Assembly: GCA_039183635.1 (NCBI GenBank)
Contig: JBCDBL010000128.1
Span: forward strand, 1 to 11,218
From: JBCDBL01 sp039183635
GTDB taxonomy: Bacteria; Pseudomonadota; Alphaproteobacteria; Caulobacterales; Parvularculaceae
DNA length: 11,218 nucleotides
Direction: 5' to 3'
Under the pieces are notes generated by a model. The model did no database searches. It was not told where the DNA came from and saw nothing but the letters and a program-made list of their open reading frames with translations. Positions 1 to 6,459 of the stretch are shown piece by piece (position 1 is the first letter of the stretch; every line of letters begins with the position of its first letter). The position numbers and the translations under genes were made by a program.

Positions 1-566
1 CCGGCGGGCGCCGGCAAGCGATCGACAATCGCCTCCAGCACGTTTTCGATCCCAAGGCCGGTCTTGGCGGAGATCTCCACCGCGTCCGAGGCGTCAAGGC
101 CGATCACGTCCTCAATCTGGCCTTTGACCCGGTCGGGTTCGGCGGCCGGCAAGTCAATTTTGTTCAGAACGGGAACGATATCGTGATCGACCTCGATCGC
201 CTGATACACATTGGCCAGCGTCTGGGCCTCAACGCCCTGGCTCGCGTCCACCACAAGCAAGGAGCCTTCGACGGCCGCCAAGGACCGGTTCACCTCATAG
301 GCGAAGTCCACATGGCCCGGCGTGTCGATAAGGTTCAGGACATAGATCTGCCCATCCGCCGCTTTATAATCAAGACGCACGGTCTGGGCCTTGATGGTGA
401 TCCCCCGCTCGCGCTCCAACTCCATATTATCGAGCACTTGTTGCTTCATCTCGCGGTCGGACAGCCCGCCCGTCGTCTGGATCAGGCGGTCGGCAAGGGT
501 GGATTTCCCGTGGTCGATATGAGCGACAATCGAGAAATTGCGGATATGGGAAAGATCTTTACGCAT
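1..566 (-). CDS. lepA: Elongation factor 4 (LepA), N-terminal part, gene cut by window edge
   Basis: LepA is a ribosome-associated translational GTPase that can back-translocate stalled elongation complexes. The 188 codons visible cover its GTPase domain. Seen by translating the minus strand: P-loop AHIDHGKST at residues 15-23, ERGITIKAQ (switch I/G2) at 53-61, DTPGH (G3, with the catalytic His) at 81-85, NKID (G4) at 135-138, and a SAKTG G5 motif near 168. The insert GGLSDREMKQQVLD after the P-loop and the overall order match LepA rather than EF-G, TypA or IF2. The ATG at 566-564 gives MRKDLSHIRNFSI, as usual for the family; no strong ribosome binding site precedes it. The C-terminal domains lie beyond base 1. 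The gene is divergent from the lipoprotein gene at 707. Identification is very secure. Confidence 0.97.
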   Translation of the reverse strand, partial: MRKDLSHIRNFSIVAHIDHGKSTLADRLIQTTGGLSDREMKQQVLDNMELERERGITIKAQTVRLDYKAADGQIYVLNLIDTPGHVDFAYEVNRSLAAVEGSLLVVDASQGVEAQTLANVYQAIEVDHDIVPVLNKIDLPAAEPDRVKGQIEDVIGLDASDAVEISAKTGLGIENVLEAIVDRLPAPA

Positions 567-599
567 TGCGCCGATATAGCTGTGGCTTCGCAAGCCGGC

Positions 600-611
600 A
601 ACATGCATGTT
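600..611. other. 12-bp perfect palindrome in the lepA/lipoprotein divergent region
   Basis: AACATGCATGTT reads the same on both strands. It lies 34 bases upstream of the lepA start and about 95 bases upstream of the lipoprotein start. A short symmetric site in a divergent intergenic region could be a regulator binding site, but nothing else supports a function, and 12-bp palindromes also arise by chance. Confidence 0.25.
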
Positions 612-647
612 TGGCTGCGCTAAAAATTACAATACTTGCGCCATACC

Positions 648-675
648 TTGCGTTTAACAAACTATACATTATAGA
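648..675 (+). promoter_or_regulatory. Candidate sigma-70 type promoter for the lipoprotein gene
   Basis: A TTGCGT (648-653) is followed after 16 bases by TATAGA (670-675) in an AT-rich stretch, placing a start site about 25 bases before the ATG at 707. The -35 matches TTGACA in 4 of 6 positions. A G-rich ribosome binding site (AGGGGG, about 697-702) follows. This is pattern matching only; overlapping alternatives such as TTATAG exist. Confidence 0.3.
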
Positions 676-706
676 GGTCAAAGTCTTGCGAGAAATAGGG
701 GGACAT

Positions 707-1192
707 ATGACTAAGCTGTTTAATGTTATTAGTGTGGTTGCAATACTTTTAGTCGCAGCCTGCGCCTCAGGCACAACAATGGTGTCTGCGCCAGCCGAGA
801 CAGGGCAATCATTCTCAAACGTAAAAATTGTTGCTGGTGACGATACTGTCGGGATTGATCCAAAAGCCGGCCAACGCTTCGAAGAAACTTTGTCAAACCT
901 GCTATTTGGTGAGCATGGGCGCTTTTCACGCGGCGAAGGTATGACGATTAAATATCGTTTCATCCAATATGATGAAGGCAGCCAAGTTGCACGGTATTTG
1001 ATCGGTTTGGGCGCAGGTAAGGGAGAATTGACCACCGAAATCACTTTCCTCGATTCTGAAGGAAACGAAATGGCTAAAATTCAAGCCGGCGGTCAGATTA
1101 TCGGTGGACTTTTTGGTGGCAGCTTCACACAAGCGGTTGACCGCGCTGCTATGGAAGCAGCGGACTATGCGAATGAAAACTTCGCGCAATAG
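707..1192 (+). CDS. Small outer-membrane-type lipoprotein, DUF4410-like
   Basis: This is a 161-residue predicted lipoprotein. The N-terminus is a lipoprotein signal: MTK, a hydrophobic run FNVISVVAILLV, then lipobox VAAC with the lipidated Cys at residue 19. The +2 residue is Ala, not Asp, so outer-membrane sorting is likely. The mature part has a YLIGLGAGKGELTTEITFLDSEGNEMAKIQAGG segment and a glycine-rich IIGGLFGGS followed by an alanine-rich helix. This pattern resembles DUF4410 proteins; the role of that family is not established. I chose the ATG at 707, not in-frame codons further upstream, because AGGGGG sits 4-5 bases before it and the signal peptide starts there. Base use is noticeably AT-richer than in the neighbours (about 43% GC over 721-780 by my count, against about 70% in hisC), which hints at different ancestry. 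The lipoprotein call is firm; the family call is moderate. Confidence 0.8.
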   Translation: MTKLFNVISVVAILLVAACASGTTMVSAPAETGQSFSNVKIVAGDDTVGIDPKAGQRFEETLSNLLFGEHGRFSRGEGMTIKYRFIQYDEGSQVARYLIGLGAGKGELTTEITFLDSEGNEMAKIQAGGQIIGGLFGGSFTQAVDRAAMEAADYANENFAQ

Positions 1193-1227
1193 AGCTTCTG
1201 CGTAATTTTGTACGACTTGAAAGAGGA

Positions 1228-1264
1228 AACCCCGCTACGAGAGAAATCGCAAGCGGGGCTTTTT
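1228..1264 (+). terminator. Rho-independent terminator after the lipoprotein gene, possibly bidirectional
   Basis: CCCCGCT (1230-1236) pairs perfectly with AGCGGGG (1252-1258). An additional CGA/TCG pairing (1238-1240 with 1247-1249) extends the stem around a short loop. A T-run (1260-1264) follows directly on the plus strand. Read on the minus strand, the same hairpin is followed by a less pure T-rich stretch (TTTCCTCTTT). As it sits just 3' of mscL, which ends at 1267, it could stop transcription from both sides. Confidence 0.85.
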
Positions 1265-1266
1265 CT

Positions 1267-1674
1267 TTACCGTGCTTTCAAAGCGTCCCGGATTTCCTCC
1301 AAAAGCACCTCCTGGCGCGGCGGCGCGGCGGGCTCTTCGGCTTTTTCCTCTTCTTCTTTTTCGAATTTCGCACGCATCGTGTTCATGCCCTTAATCACGA
1401 TAAACAGCGCCCATGCGACGATCACGAAGGCGATGACGTTGTTTATGAACAGCCCATAATTGATATTGACGGCCTCGGCGTCTTCCGTTGCGGCTTTTAA
1501 CGGTATGACAAGGTTCGAAAAATCGACGCCCCCCATGAGCAATCCAATAGGCGGCATCAGAACGTCGTTCACGAGAGATTTTACGATCGTGCCGAAAGCG
1601 CCCCCAATAATGATGCCGACGGCCATGTCGACGACATTCCCTTTCAGCGCAAATTCCTGGAATTCTTTCAACAT
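1267..1674 (-). CDS. mscL: Large-conductance mechanosensitive channel MscL
   Basis: MscL is a pentameric inner-membrane channel that opens under high membrane tension to release solutes during hypo-osmotic shock. The 135-residue product has the family layout. The amphipathic N-terminus MLKEFQEFALKGNVVDMAVG leads into TM1 (about residues 14-44, IIIGGAFGTIVKSLVNDVLMPPIG). A periplasmic loop follows, then TM2 (about 74-98, NYGLFINNVIAFVIVAWALFIVIK), a charged linker rich in Glu, and the C-terminal helix EVLLEEIRDAL that bundles in the cytoplasm. Length is typical. An in-frame ATG at 1740 would add 22 residues that do not look like MscL, so the ATG at 1674 is preferred. An AGGGG lies about 12 bases upstream, rather far for a ribosome binding site. 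The gene is monocistronic as far as can be seen. Confidence 0.96.
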   Translation of the reverse strand: MLKEFQEFALKGNVVDMAVGIIIGGAFGTIVKSLVNDVLMPPIGLLMGGVDFSNLVIPLKAATEDAEAVNINYGLFINNVIAFVIVAWALFIVIKGMNTMRAKFEKEEEEKAEEPAAPPRQEVLLEEIRDALKAR

Positions 1675-1699
1675 AAGCTTCAAGCCCCTGCAGTTTAGG

Positions 1700-1732
1700 G
1701 CTGGCGGCGCATTGATTTTAAGAACCGCCAGC
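1700..1732. other. Inverted repeat in the mscL 5' region
   Basis: GCTGGCGG (1700-1707) and CCGCCAGC (1725-1732) form a perfect 8-bp inverted repeat with a 17-base AT-rich spacer, ending 25 bases upstream of the mscL start. It could be a 5'-UTR hairpin, an operator, or the remnant of a terminator from the DUF1223 gene upstream. No T-run follows, so termination is the least likely of these. Confidence 0.35.
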
Positions 1733-1768
1733 AGCGTCAAACAGCGTGATTCGCACGCAAGCGGCTCA

Positions 1769-1774
1769 ATTATA
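1769..1774 (-). promoter_or_regulatory. Candidate -10 box for mscL
   Basis: The minus strand carries a perfect TATAAT here, about 95 bases before the mscL start. The sequence 17 bases further upstream (TGCCTC) is a poor -35, so the promoter call is weak. It implies a leader that would include the 1700-1732 inverted repeat. Confidence 0.25.
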
Positions 1775-1799
1775 CTGTAAATTCAACCCTGAGGCACAT

Positions 1800-2576
1800 T
1801 CACAGCGCGGCGTTCGCCTCAACAGTCTTTAACGCATCGCAACGGGCGGCGGCGACAACTGGCCCGACCCCGCCTTTTTGGACCAGGACGACACACTCAG
1901 CGGCGGCTTCTTCCAGGGACAAGGACGTGTTCACCGTTTCCGCCGCGCCGGACCATTCGCCAATTTTGCGCATTCCCGTCGCAACGTTGACATACTGAAG
2001 AACCTTGCCTTTGTTTTCACCGCCCGACACCGGAACGCCGATAGGCCCCGAATTGTAGGAAATAAGCCATATGGCGGCGGGATCTTCGAGAGAAAGCGCG
2101 GGCAACTCCAGACGTAATTGCGCGTCCGAAACAATGGCGGAAAACGGCGCCGCAGCGTTTTCCCGCGCTTCGGCGATTTTCGCATCCATCTTGGCGTACT
2201 TGTCGCCTTTGACGTTAAAGCGCCCGTTCACAACGGCCTGGGGCGTGTAGACCCGTCGGTTGCCAAGCACCTTGGCGTAGGCTTTTTGCCGCGCCCCATG
2301 CTCAGGCCGGGCGAGAGTATCGCTCCAGCCTGTAAAATCCCAAAAATTGATGGGCATGGACAGGGCGATGATATCATCCCGCTCCGCCAGCTTGGCGAGA
2401 TATTTGTCCGCCTTCGGGCAATAGGGGCACGCCTGACTGGTGAACAACTCCACCACCACCGGCGCAGAGGCCGGCTCAGAGACGATAGAAGTGCGATCAT
2501 CAGCGACAGCGATGAAAGGCGCGACGAGCGCGGCCAACACGGCGATGCAGGATTTATGTACGCTACCTATTTCCAT
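1800..2576 (-). CDS. Secreted DUF1223 thioredoxin-like protein
   Basis: This 258-residue protein has an N-terminal signal peptide (hydrophobic CIAVLAALVAPFIA, likely cut after AVA near residue 25, before DD), so it should act in the periplasm. The mature start VVVELFTSQACPYCPKAD (residues 40-57) carries a CxxC pair (C50, C53) in a thioredoxin-like strand-helix. It is followed by LSMPINFWDFTGWSDTLA and RRVYTPQAVVNGR. These are hallmarks of DUF1223, a thioredoxin-fold family frequent in Proteobacteria whose substrate is unknown. Two further cysteines (C228, C246) lie near the C-terminus. Start choice is uncertain: the ATG at 2576 follows AGGGG with almost no spacing, but it gives the cleanest signal peptide. 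The in-frame extension upstream to 2672 has no family resemblance. The gene is followed by mscL on the same strand after 125 bases. A redox role is plausible but unproven. Confidence 0.88.
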   Translation of the reverse strand: MEIGSVHKSCIAVLAALVAPFIAVADDRTSIVSEPASAPVVVELFTSQACPYCPKADKYLAKLAERDDIIALSMPINFWDFTGWSDTLARPEHGARQKAYAKVLGNRRVYTPQAVVNGRFNVKGDKYAKMDAKIAEARENAAAPFSAIVSDAQLRLELPALSLEDPAAIWLISYNSGPIGVPVSGGENKGKVLQYVNVATGMRKIGEWSGAAETVNTSLSLEEAAAECVVLVQKGGVGPVVAAARCDALKTVEANAAL

Positions 2577-2702
2577 ACCCCTAACATAGGTCGATGCAGC
2601 GAAGACGCGAATCACATGGCCGTGAAACGCAGCGCTCTTCCACCCGTTTAAGCCCAATCGCCTCCACACCAACCGCTCCGTCGCTCCAAGTCTTTGGTTT
2701 TA

Positions 2703-2805
2703 CGCGTTTCCGGACGACGAACCGGGATCCACTTCGTCTGGAAACGCTTCTTGGTTCACGCGTTTCCGGACGACGAACCGGGATCCACTTCGTCTGGAAA
2801 CGCTT
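2703..2805. repeat. Tandem duplication (2 copies, 56-bp period) of a palindromic repeat
   Basis: Copies at 2703-2749 and 2759-2805 are identical over 47 bases; the similarity continues a few bases upstream through a TTGGTT...ACG segment. Each copy is itself a hairpin: GCGTTTCCGGACGA on the left can pair with TCGTCTGGAAACGC on the right with one G-T position, around a loop containing ACCGGGATCC. No coding is supported here. The core resembles palindromic repeats common between genes in alphaproteobacteria, and a diverged copy lies at 7485-7541. The stretch sits between the divergent starts of the DUF1223 and VOC genes, so it could affect either promoter region. Confidence 0.9.
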
Positions 2806-2866
2806 TAATATCGCTCGAAATCGGTGAATAAACGCTTGTCGTTAAAATTTGAAGGAATCGCCGCCT

Positions 2867-3220
2867 ATGACGAACGTCCCCGCGCCTCGGATCGACTATC
2901 TTGAGCTCGCCGCAACAGATATGGCGGCAATGAAAACGTTTTACGCCGCCGCGTTCGGCTGGCGGTTCACCGATTACGGGCCGGGCTACGCCAGTTTCGC
3001 CAAGGAAGACGCCGGTCTTGACGGCGGATTTGACGCCGACAAAGCCGTGAGCGACGGCGGGCCGCTGATCGTGTTTTTTACCGATGATATCAAGGGCGCC
3101 GAAGCGCGGATCGTAAAAGCCGGCGGCGTCGTCAACATTCCGGTTTTTGAGTTCCCGGGCGGTCGTCGCTTCCACTTCAAGGACCCCAGCGGCAACGAGC
3201 TCGCCGTCTGGTCGACATAA
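2867..3220 (+). CDS. Small VOC (glyoxalase-fold) family protein
   Basis: This is a 117-residue single-domain vicinal-oxygen-chelate protein. It shows IDYLELAATDMAAMKTFYAAAFGWRF (first beta-alpha-beta unit with the FY..FGW helix) and ends in GGRRFHFKDPSGNELAVWS, the usual closing strand. Glu13 and Glu111 sit where this superfamily places metal ligands. Members range from lactoylglutathione lyase to dioxygenases and drug-binding proteins. This one is shorter and different from classical GloA, so the substrate cannot be named. The start at ATG 2867 follows an AAGGA (2852-2856) ten bases upstream; a TTG at 2849 is possible but overlaps that site. The gene converges with the exported-protein gene ending at 3224. 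The nearness of gloB makes a link to aldehyde detoxification tempting, but the opposite orientation gives no operon support. Confidence 0.88.
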   Translation: MTNVPAPRIDYLELAATDMAAMKTFYAAAFGWRFTDYGPGYASFAKEDAGLDGGFDADKAVSDGGPLIVFFTDDIKGAEARIVKAGGVVNIPVFEFPGGRRFHFKDPSGNELAVWST

Positions 3221-3223
3221 GCA

Positions 3224-3616
3224 TCAGCCGTCCGATGGACGGCAATCGCCGATTTTCAACGCATCGCCATCGGTGCGGCCAAATTGCTTCGATTCGTACG
3301 ATCCGGCGCCTGTATCGAAATTCAGCGCGATATAATGTTCGTAATTGCCGGTAGAAACCAGCTCGCCGGAAAAGGCGAGACCGTCGGGCTTCATGGCATA
3401 GGTCTCACCATCCCAGATAAGGCGCATGCCGCCGATCTCCATACGGACGGTCGTGGTCTCTCCCGCCGCCGGATAATCGGCCACCTCGCACAGGTACGCC
3501 GTGGGCTCCATCGATGCATCGGGGGCGTCCGGCGCCGTTGCGGTGAAGAATGCAAAAACGCCGGCCCCCGCCGCCAGGGCGGAGCCTGCGCCCACGCCTA
3601 AATCTTTCATCGCCAT
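3224..3616 (-). CDS. Hypothetical small exported protein
   Basis: I do not recognise this 130-residue protein. The N-terminus (MAMKDLGVGAGSALAAGAGVFAFFTATAPDAP) is a short positive segment plus a hydrophobic Ala/Gly-rich stretch, fitting a signal peptide or membrane anchor. The remaining ~95 residues have a beta-rich look (TTTVRMEIGGMRLIWDGETYAM, ELVSTGNYEHYIALNFDTGAG). They hold exactly two cysteines, C43 and C125, at opposite ends, which could form a disulfide outside the cytoplasm. There is no lipobox. The first ATG (3616) is preferred because GGGGAG stands 8 bases upstream; an ATG two codons later is possible. It starts 30 bases after the gloB stop on the same strand, so it is probably co-transcribed with gloB. 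Confidence 0.75.
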   Translation of the reverse strand: MAMKDLGVGAGSALAAGAGVFAFFTATAPDAPDASMEPTAYLCEVADYPAAGETTTVRMEIGGMRLIWDGETYAMKPDGLAFSGELVSTGNYEHYIALNFDTGAGSYESKQFGRTDGDALKIGDCRPSDG

Positions 3617-3646
3617 ACTTTCAACTCCCCAAGTTTATGTGCAGTT

Positions 3647-4414
3647 TTAAAAGCGGTCCTTACGGTGACGGATTTCAGCAAAAACGTCGAGATTCCCCGC
3701 GCCTTGCATGCCGAGCGCGGTTCTGACGCCGGCGTCGGCGGCGCGCAGGAAGGGGTTCGTGTCTTTTTCGATGTCAAGACGCGTCGGCACCGTGGGTCGG
3801 CCGGCGGCGCGGGCGGACAGAACCTCCTCCATGCGCGCCTTTAGAACCGGATTGTCCGGGTCCACGGTAAGCGCGAAGCGGCCATTGGCCTCGGTGTATT
3901 CATGGGCGCAATAGAGCGTCGTGTCGTCGGGCCAGGCGGCGATTTTCGCAAGCGAGGCGGACATGTCCGACGCCGTACCCTCGAACAGCCGGCCGCAGCC
4001 CATGGCGAAAATCGTATCCCCGACAAAGGCCGCCCGCGCCTTGGGGAAATAATAAACCACATGGCCTGCGGTATGGCCCGGCGTGTCGACCACGTGCGCC
4101 TCCGAGGCGCCAAGCGTGACAAGGTCCCCCTCGCCGACGGCGCGATCAAGCCCCGGAATTTTATCCGCCTCGCCCTTCGGGCCGACAATCTCGCAGCCCC
4201 ACTTGTCTTTCAAGGCAAGGTTGCCGCCGGCATGGTCGTAATGGTGATGGGTGTTCAAAATATGGGTCAGACGCCATCCCGCCTTGGCCAGTTCGGCATC
4301 AATGGCCTCGGCGTCCGGCGTGTCCACCGCCGCGCAGGCGCCCGTCGTCGCATCGTGGAGGAGAAAACCGTAATTGTCGGACAGACACGGAAACTGGCGA
4401 ATTTCAAGGCTCAT
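3647..4414 (-). CDS. gloB: Hydroxyacylglutathione hydrolase (glyoxalase II)
   Basis: Glyoxalase II hydrolyses S-D-lactoylglutathione to D-lactate and glutathione, the second step of methylglyoxal detoxification, in the cytoplasm. The 255-residue length is standard. The metallo-beta-lactamase fold is marked by THHHYDH at residues 55-61 (metal ligands H56, H58, D60, H61), then H114 in TPGHTAGH, D133 in FVGDTIF and H171 in CAHEYT, which complete the binuclear site. The C-terminal domain ends RHRKDRF, the RxxKD motif that binds the glutathione part, and TNPFLR near 219-224 is also typical. The ATG at 4414 gives MSLEIRQFPCLSDNYG, the usual start. The gene is divergent from the methyltransferase-like gene and appears to lead into the small exported-protein gene downstream. 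Confidence 0.96.
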   Translation of the reverse strand: MSLEIRQFPCLSDNYGFLLHDATTGACAAVDTPDAEAIDAELAKAGWRLTHILNTHHHYDHAGGNLALKDKWGCEIVGPKGEADKIPGLDRAVGEGDLVTLGASEAHVVDTPGHTAGHVVYYFPKARAAFVGDTIFAMGCGRLFEGTASDMSASLAKIAAWPDDTTLYCAHEYTEANGRFALTVDPDNPVLKARMEEVLSARAAGRPTVPTRLDIEKDTNPFLRAADAGVRTALGMQGAGNLDVFAEIRHRKDRF

Positions 4415-4514
4415 GGGGCTCCGATCCCGCGCTTTAACGTCGGATTAAGTCTTTTTCGGCGGCATGTTCCTTCAACACTAGCGCAACTTTGCGACAGGGG
4501 CGATATGGATAGGT

Positions 4515-4536
4515 GCGCCTGACTTCAGGCAGGCGC
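4515..4536. other. Inverted repeat between gloB and the methyltransferase gene
   Basis: GCGCCTG (4515-4521) and CAGGCGC (4530-4536) are perfect 7-bp arms around an 8-base spacer, in the 150-bp divergent intergenic region. It begins 50 bases before the GTG of the plus-strand gene. An alternative nested pairing GCCTG/CAGGC also exists. It could be an operator or a leader hairpin; there is no T-run. Confidence 0.3.
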
Positions 4537-4564
4537 CTTGCGCAATTGTAGAAAGTGAGATCGC

Positions 4565-5308
4565 GTGCGCACCGATGTTGTGGATATAAAAGCGTTTTAC
4601 GACAGCCCCCTCGGCCGTACGGCGAGAGGGTTCATTCGCGCGCGCCTTACGGATTTGTGGGGACATGCGGCGGGGTTGCGCATCGCAGGCTATGGCTATG
4701 CGGAGCCCTATGTCAGCCCTTTCGCGGACGGGGCCGAGCGCATTCTCGCCCTCCACCCGGCCTCTCAAGGGGTCGCTGCAGGCGCAGCCGCCCCGTCAGC
4801 CCTTGTGGAAGAAGCGGCCTGGCCCCTGGCCGACGCCGCCATCGACAGGATCGTCATCGCCCACGGGTTGGAGGAGGCGGAATCCCCCCACCGGGTCCTG
4901 AGGGAAGCCTGGCGCGCGCTGACCGACGACGGCCGGCTTGTGCTCATCCTCGCCAACCGCCGCAGCCTGTGGGCCCTCTCCGAAAGCACGCCCTTCGGGG
5001 CGGGGCGGCCCTTCTCCACGGGCCAGATCACACGGCTGTTGAAACAGGCGATGTTCGGCATGGAGGCGTGGAGCGGCGCGCTCTACATGCCCCCCGTCGG
5101 CGCCCAAATGGTCCTGAGAGCCGCCCCGGCCTGGGAGCGGGCCGGCGGGCGTCTGTGGCCGGGCCTCGGCGGCGTTCTCCTGATCGAGGCGACGAAACAG
5201 CTTTATGTCCCCTCGGGCCGCGTCAAAAAGCGCGTCCGCGCCCCGGCGCTTCTGCCGGCCAAGGCCAGCGCCGAAGCGCGACGCGGCGGGTTGCAGCGCC
5301 GTCCCTGA
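4565..5308 (+). CDS. Class I SAM-dependent methyltransferase-like protein
   Basis: The 247-residue product has a methyltransferase (Rossmann) layout. It opens with VDIKAFYDSPLGRTARGFIRARL, then has LRIAGYGYAEPYV (residues 38-50) in place of the SAM-binding glycine loop. WPLADAAIDRIVIAHGLEEAESPHRVLREAWRALTDDGRLVLILANRR (86-133) has the usual post-motif II/III look of Methyltransf_11 proteins. A C-terminal LIEATKQLYVP closes the conserved part, followed by a basic tail. The glycine motif GYGYAEPY is not the canonical GxGxG. My recollection is that this variant is normal for this alphaproteobacterial family, which is often found near gloB; its substrate is unknown. The start is GTG at 4565, preceded by GTGAG; the reading frame has no better ATG. 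The gene is divergent from gloB and 55 bases upstream of hisC on the same strand, so it may share a transcript with hisC-tyrA. Confidence 0.85.
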   Translation: MRTDVVDIKAFYDSPLGRTARGFIRARLTDLWGHAAGLRIAGYGYAEPYVSPFADGAERILALHPASQGVAAGAAAPSALVEEAAWPLADAAIDRIVIAHGLEEAESPHRVLREAWRALTDDGRLVLILANRRSLWALSESTPFGAGRPFSTGQITRLLKQAMFGMEAWSGALYMPPVGAQMVLRAAPAWERAGGRLWPGLGGVLLIEATKQLYVPSGRVKKRVRAPALLPAKASAEARRGGLQRRP

Positions 5309-5363
5309 GGGACTAAGCGTCTTGGGTTGAAAAACCGTCCCAGGAAACGGGAACACCTGAACG

Positions 5364-6455
5364 ATGACCGCACAGCCAACGCCCCAGCCGGGCGTTCTCG
5401 ACATCAAGGCCTACGTGCCCGGCGCCGCCAAGGCGACCGGCGAGGGGCCGGTGTACAAGCTGTCCTCCAACGAGGCGTGCTTTCCGCCGAGCGAAGCCGC
5501 GCAGGAGGCGATCCGGGAAGCCGCCGCGCGCATGGACCTTTATCCCGACGGCGCCGCGACGGCCTTGCGCGAAGAGCTTGCAAAACGCCACGGCCTTGAC
5601 GCGGCCCGCATCGTCTGCGGCGCCGGCTCCGACGAACTTTTAAACCTCCTCGCCCAGGCCTATGTGGGCGTCGGCGATGCGATCGTGCAAAGCGAGCATG
5701 GCTTCCTCGTCTACGCCATCGCGGCCATGGCGAACGGCGGGCGCGCCGTCAAGGCGCCCGAACGCGACTACCGCGCCGATATCGACGCCCTCCTCGCCGC
5801 CGTCGACGAGACGACCCGCATCGTCTTCCTCGCCAACCCGAACAATCCGACAGGCACGTATGTAACGGGCGCGGAGCTAAGGCGCTTGCGCGACGAACTG
5901 CGCGAAGACGTCCTCCTCGTCGTCGACGCGGCCTATGCCGAATATGTCGACGCCCCCGACTACGAAGACGGCGCGCAAATGGTCGAGGATTACGACAATG
6001 TCGTCATGACCCGGACCTTCTCAAAAGCCTACGGGCTCGGCGGCTTACGTCTCGGTTGGGCCTATGGGCCGGCAGCCGTGATCGACGCTTTGAACCGCAT
6101 CCGCGGCCCGTTCAACGTATCCGCCCCCGCCATCGCCGGCGGCGTTGCAGCGCTGCGCGACCGGGACCATGTGGCCCGCGTCGTGGCGCACACGAACGAA
6201 TGGCGCGCCTGGCTCGCCCAGCAGATCGGCGGCCTCGGCCTTAAAACCACGCCCAGCGTTTGCAACTTCGTCCTGATCGATTTTTCCGGCCACGGCGATA
6301 AGACCGCCGCCGCAGCGGAAAAATTCCTCGCCGCCCGGGGCGTCCTTACCCGCGGCGTCGCCGCCTACGGCCTGCCGGACCATTTGCGCGTCAGCGTCGG
6401 GACGGAAGAGGCGAACCGCACCTTTATCAACGCCCTTTCGGAGTTTCTGAGCTAG
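5364..6455 (+). CDS. hisC: Histidinol-phosphate aminotransferase
   Basis: This is a 363-residue PLP-dependent class I/II aminotransferase. It converts imidazole-acetol phosphate plus glutamate to histidinol phosphate in histidine synthesis. Visible landmarks are YKLSSNEACFPPS (31-43, substrate-binding start of HisC), the NPNNPTG motif (158-164), D188 and Y191 near the cofactor, TFSKAYGLGGLRLGW with the Schiff-base lysine K221, and LRVSVGT with R342 for the carboxylate. The length is normal. The ATG at 5364 is preceded by CGGGA at about 11 bases, a weak ribosome binding site. It is followed by tyrA after only 4 bases. In Zymomonas mobilis a broad-specificity HisC-type enzyme is encoded beside a cyclohexadienyl dehydrogenase and also transaminates aromatic keto acids, so this enzyme may serve both histidine and tyrosine/phenylalanine synthesis. 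The family call is firm; dual use is inference. Confidence 0.95.
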   Translation: MTAQPTPQPGVLDIKAYVPGAAKATGEGPVYKLSSNEACFPPSEAAQEAIREAAARMDLYPDGAATALREELAKRHGLDAARIVCGAGSDELLNLLAQAYVGVGDAIVQSEHGFLVYAIAAMANGGRAVKAPERDYRADIDALLAAVDETTRIVFLANPNNPTGTYVTGAELRRLRDELREDVLLVVDAAYAEYVDAPDYEDGAQMVEDYDNVVMTRTFSKAYGLGGLRLGWAYGPAAVIDALNRIRGPFNVSAPAIAGGVAALRDRDHVARVVAHTNEWRAWLAQQIGGLGLKTTPSVCNFVLIDFSGHGDKTAAAAEKFLAARGVLTRGVAAYGLPDHLRVSVGTEEANRTFINALSEFLS

Positions 6456-6459
6456 CCCC

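Noticed and set aside
183..623. 146-codon plus-strand frame opposite lepA
   Set aside because: The minus strand encodes unmistakable LepA; this is its antisense shadow.
2703..2805. Possible CRISPR array
   Set aside because: There are only two copies with no variable spacers, each copy is a long hairpin, and no cas gene is near; it is a tandem palindromic repeat.
2594..2827. 77-codon plus-strand frame over the tandem repeat
   Set aside because: Most of its translation is the repeat itself read through; there is no start signal or family resemblance.
2867..4414. A glyoxalase I/II operon (VOC protein plus gloB)
   Set aside because: The VOC gene is on the opposite strand, convergent with the gloB unit, and is not a classical GloA, so a joint operon is not supported.
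4555..5316. 253-codon plus-strand frame overlapping the methyltransferase gene
   Set aside because: Its translation is dominated by Arg, Pro and Gly and has no domain; the frame starting at 4565 has the conserved motifs.
4796..5407. 203-codon open frame on the minus strand opposite the methyltransferase gene
   Set aside because: It is a shadow of high GC: the opposite strand carries clear domain motifs, and this frame has no recognisable product or ribosome binding site.
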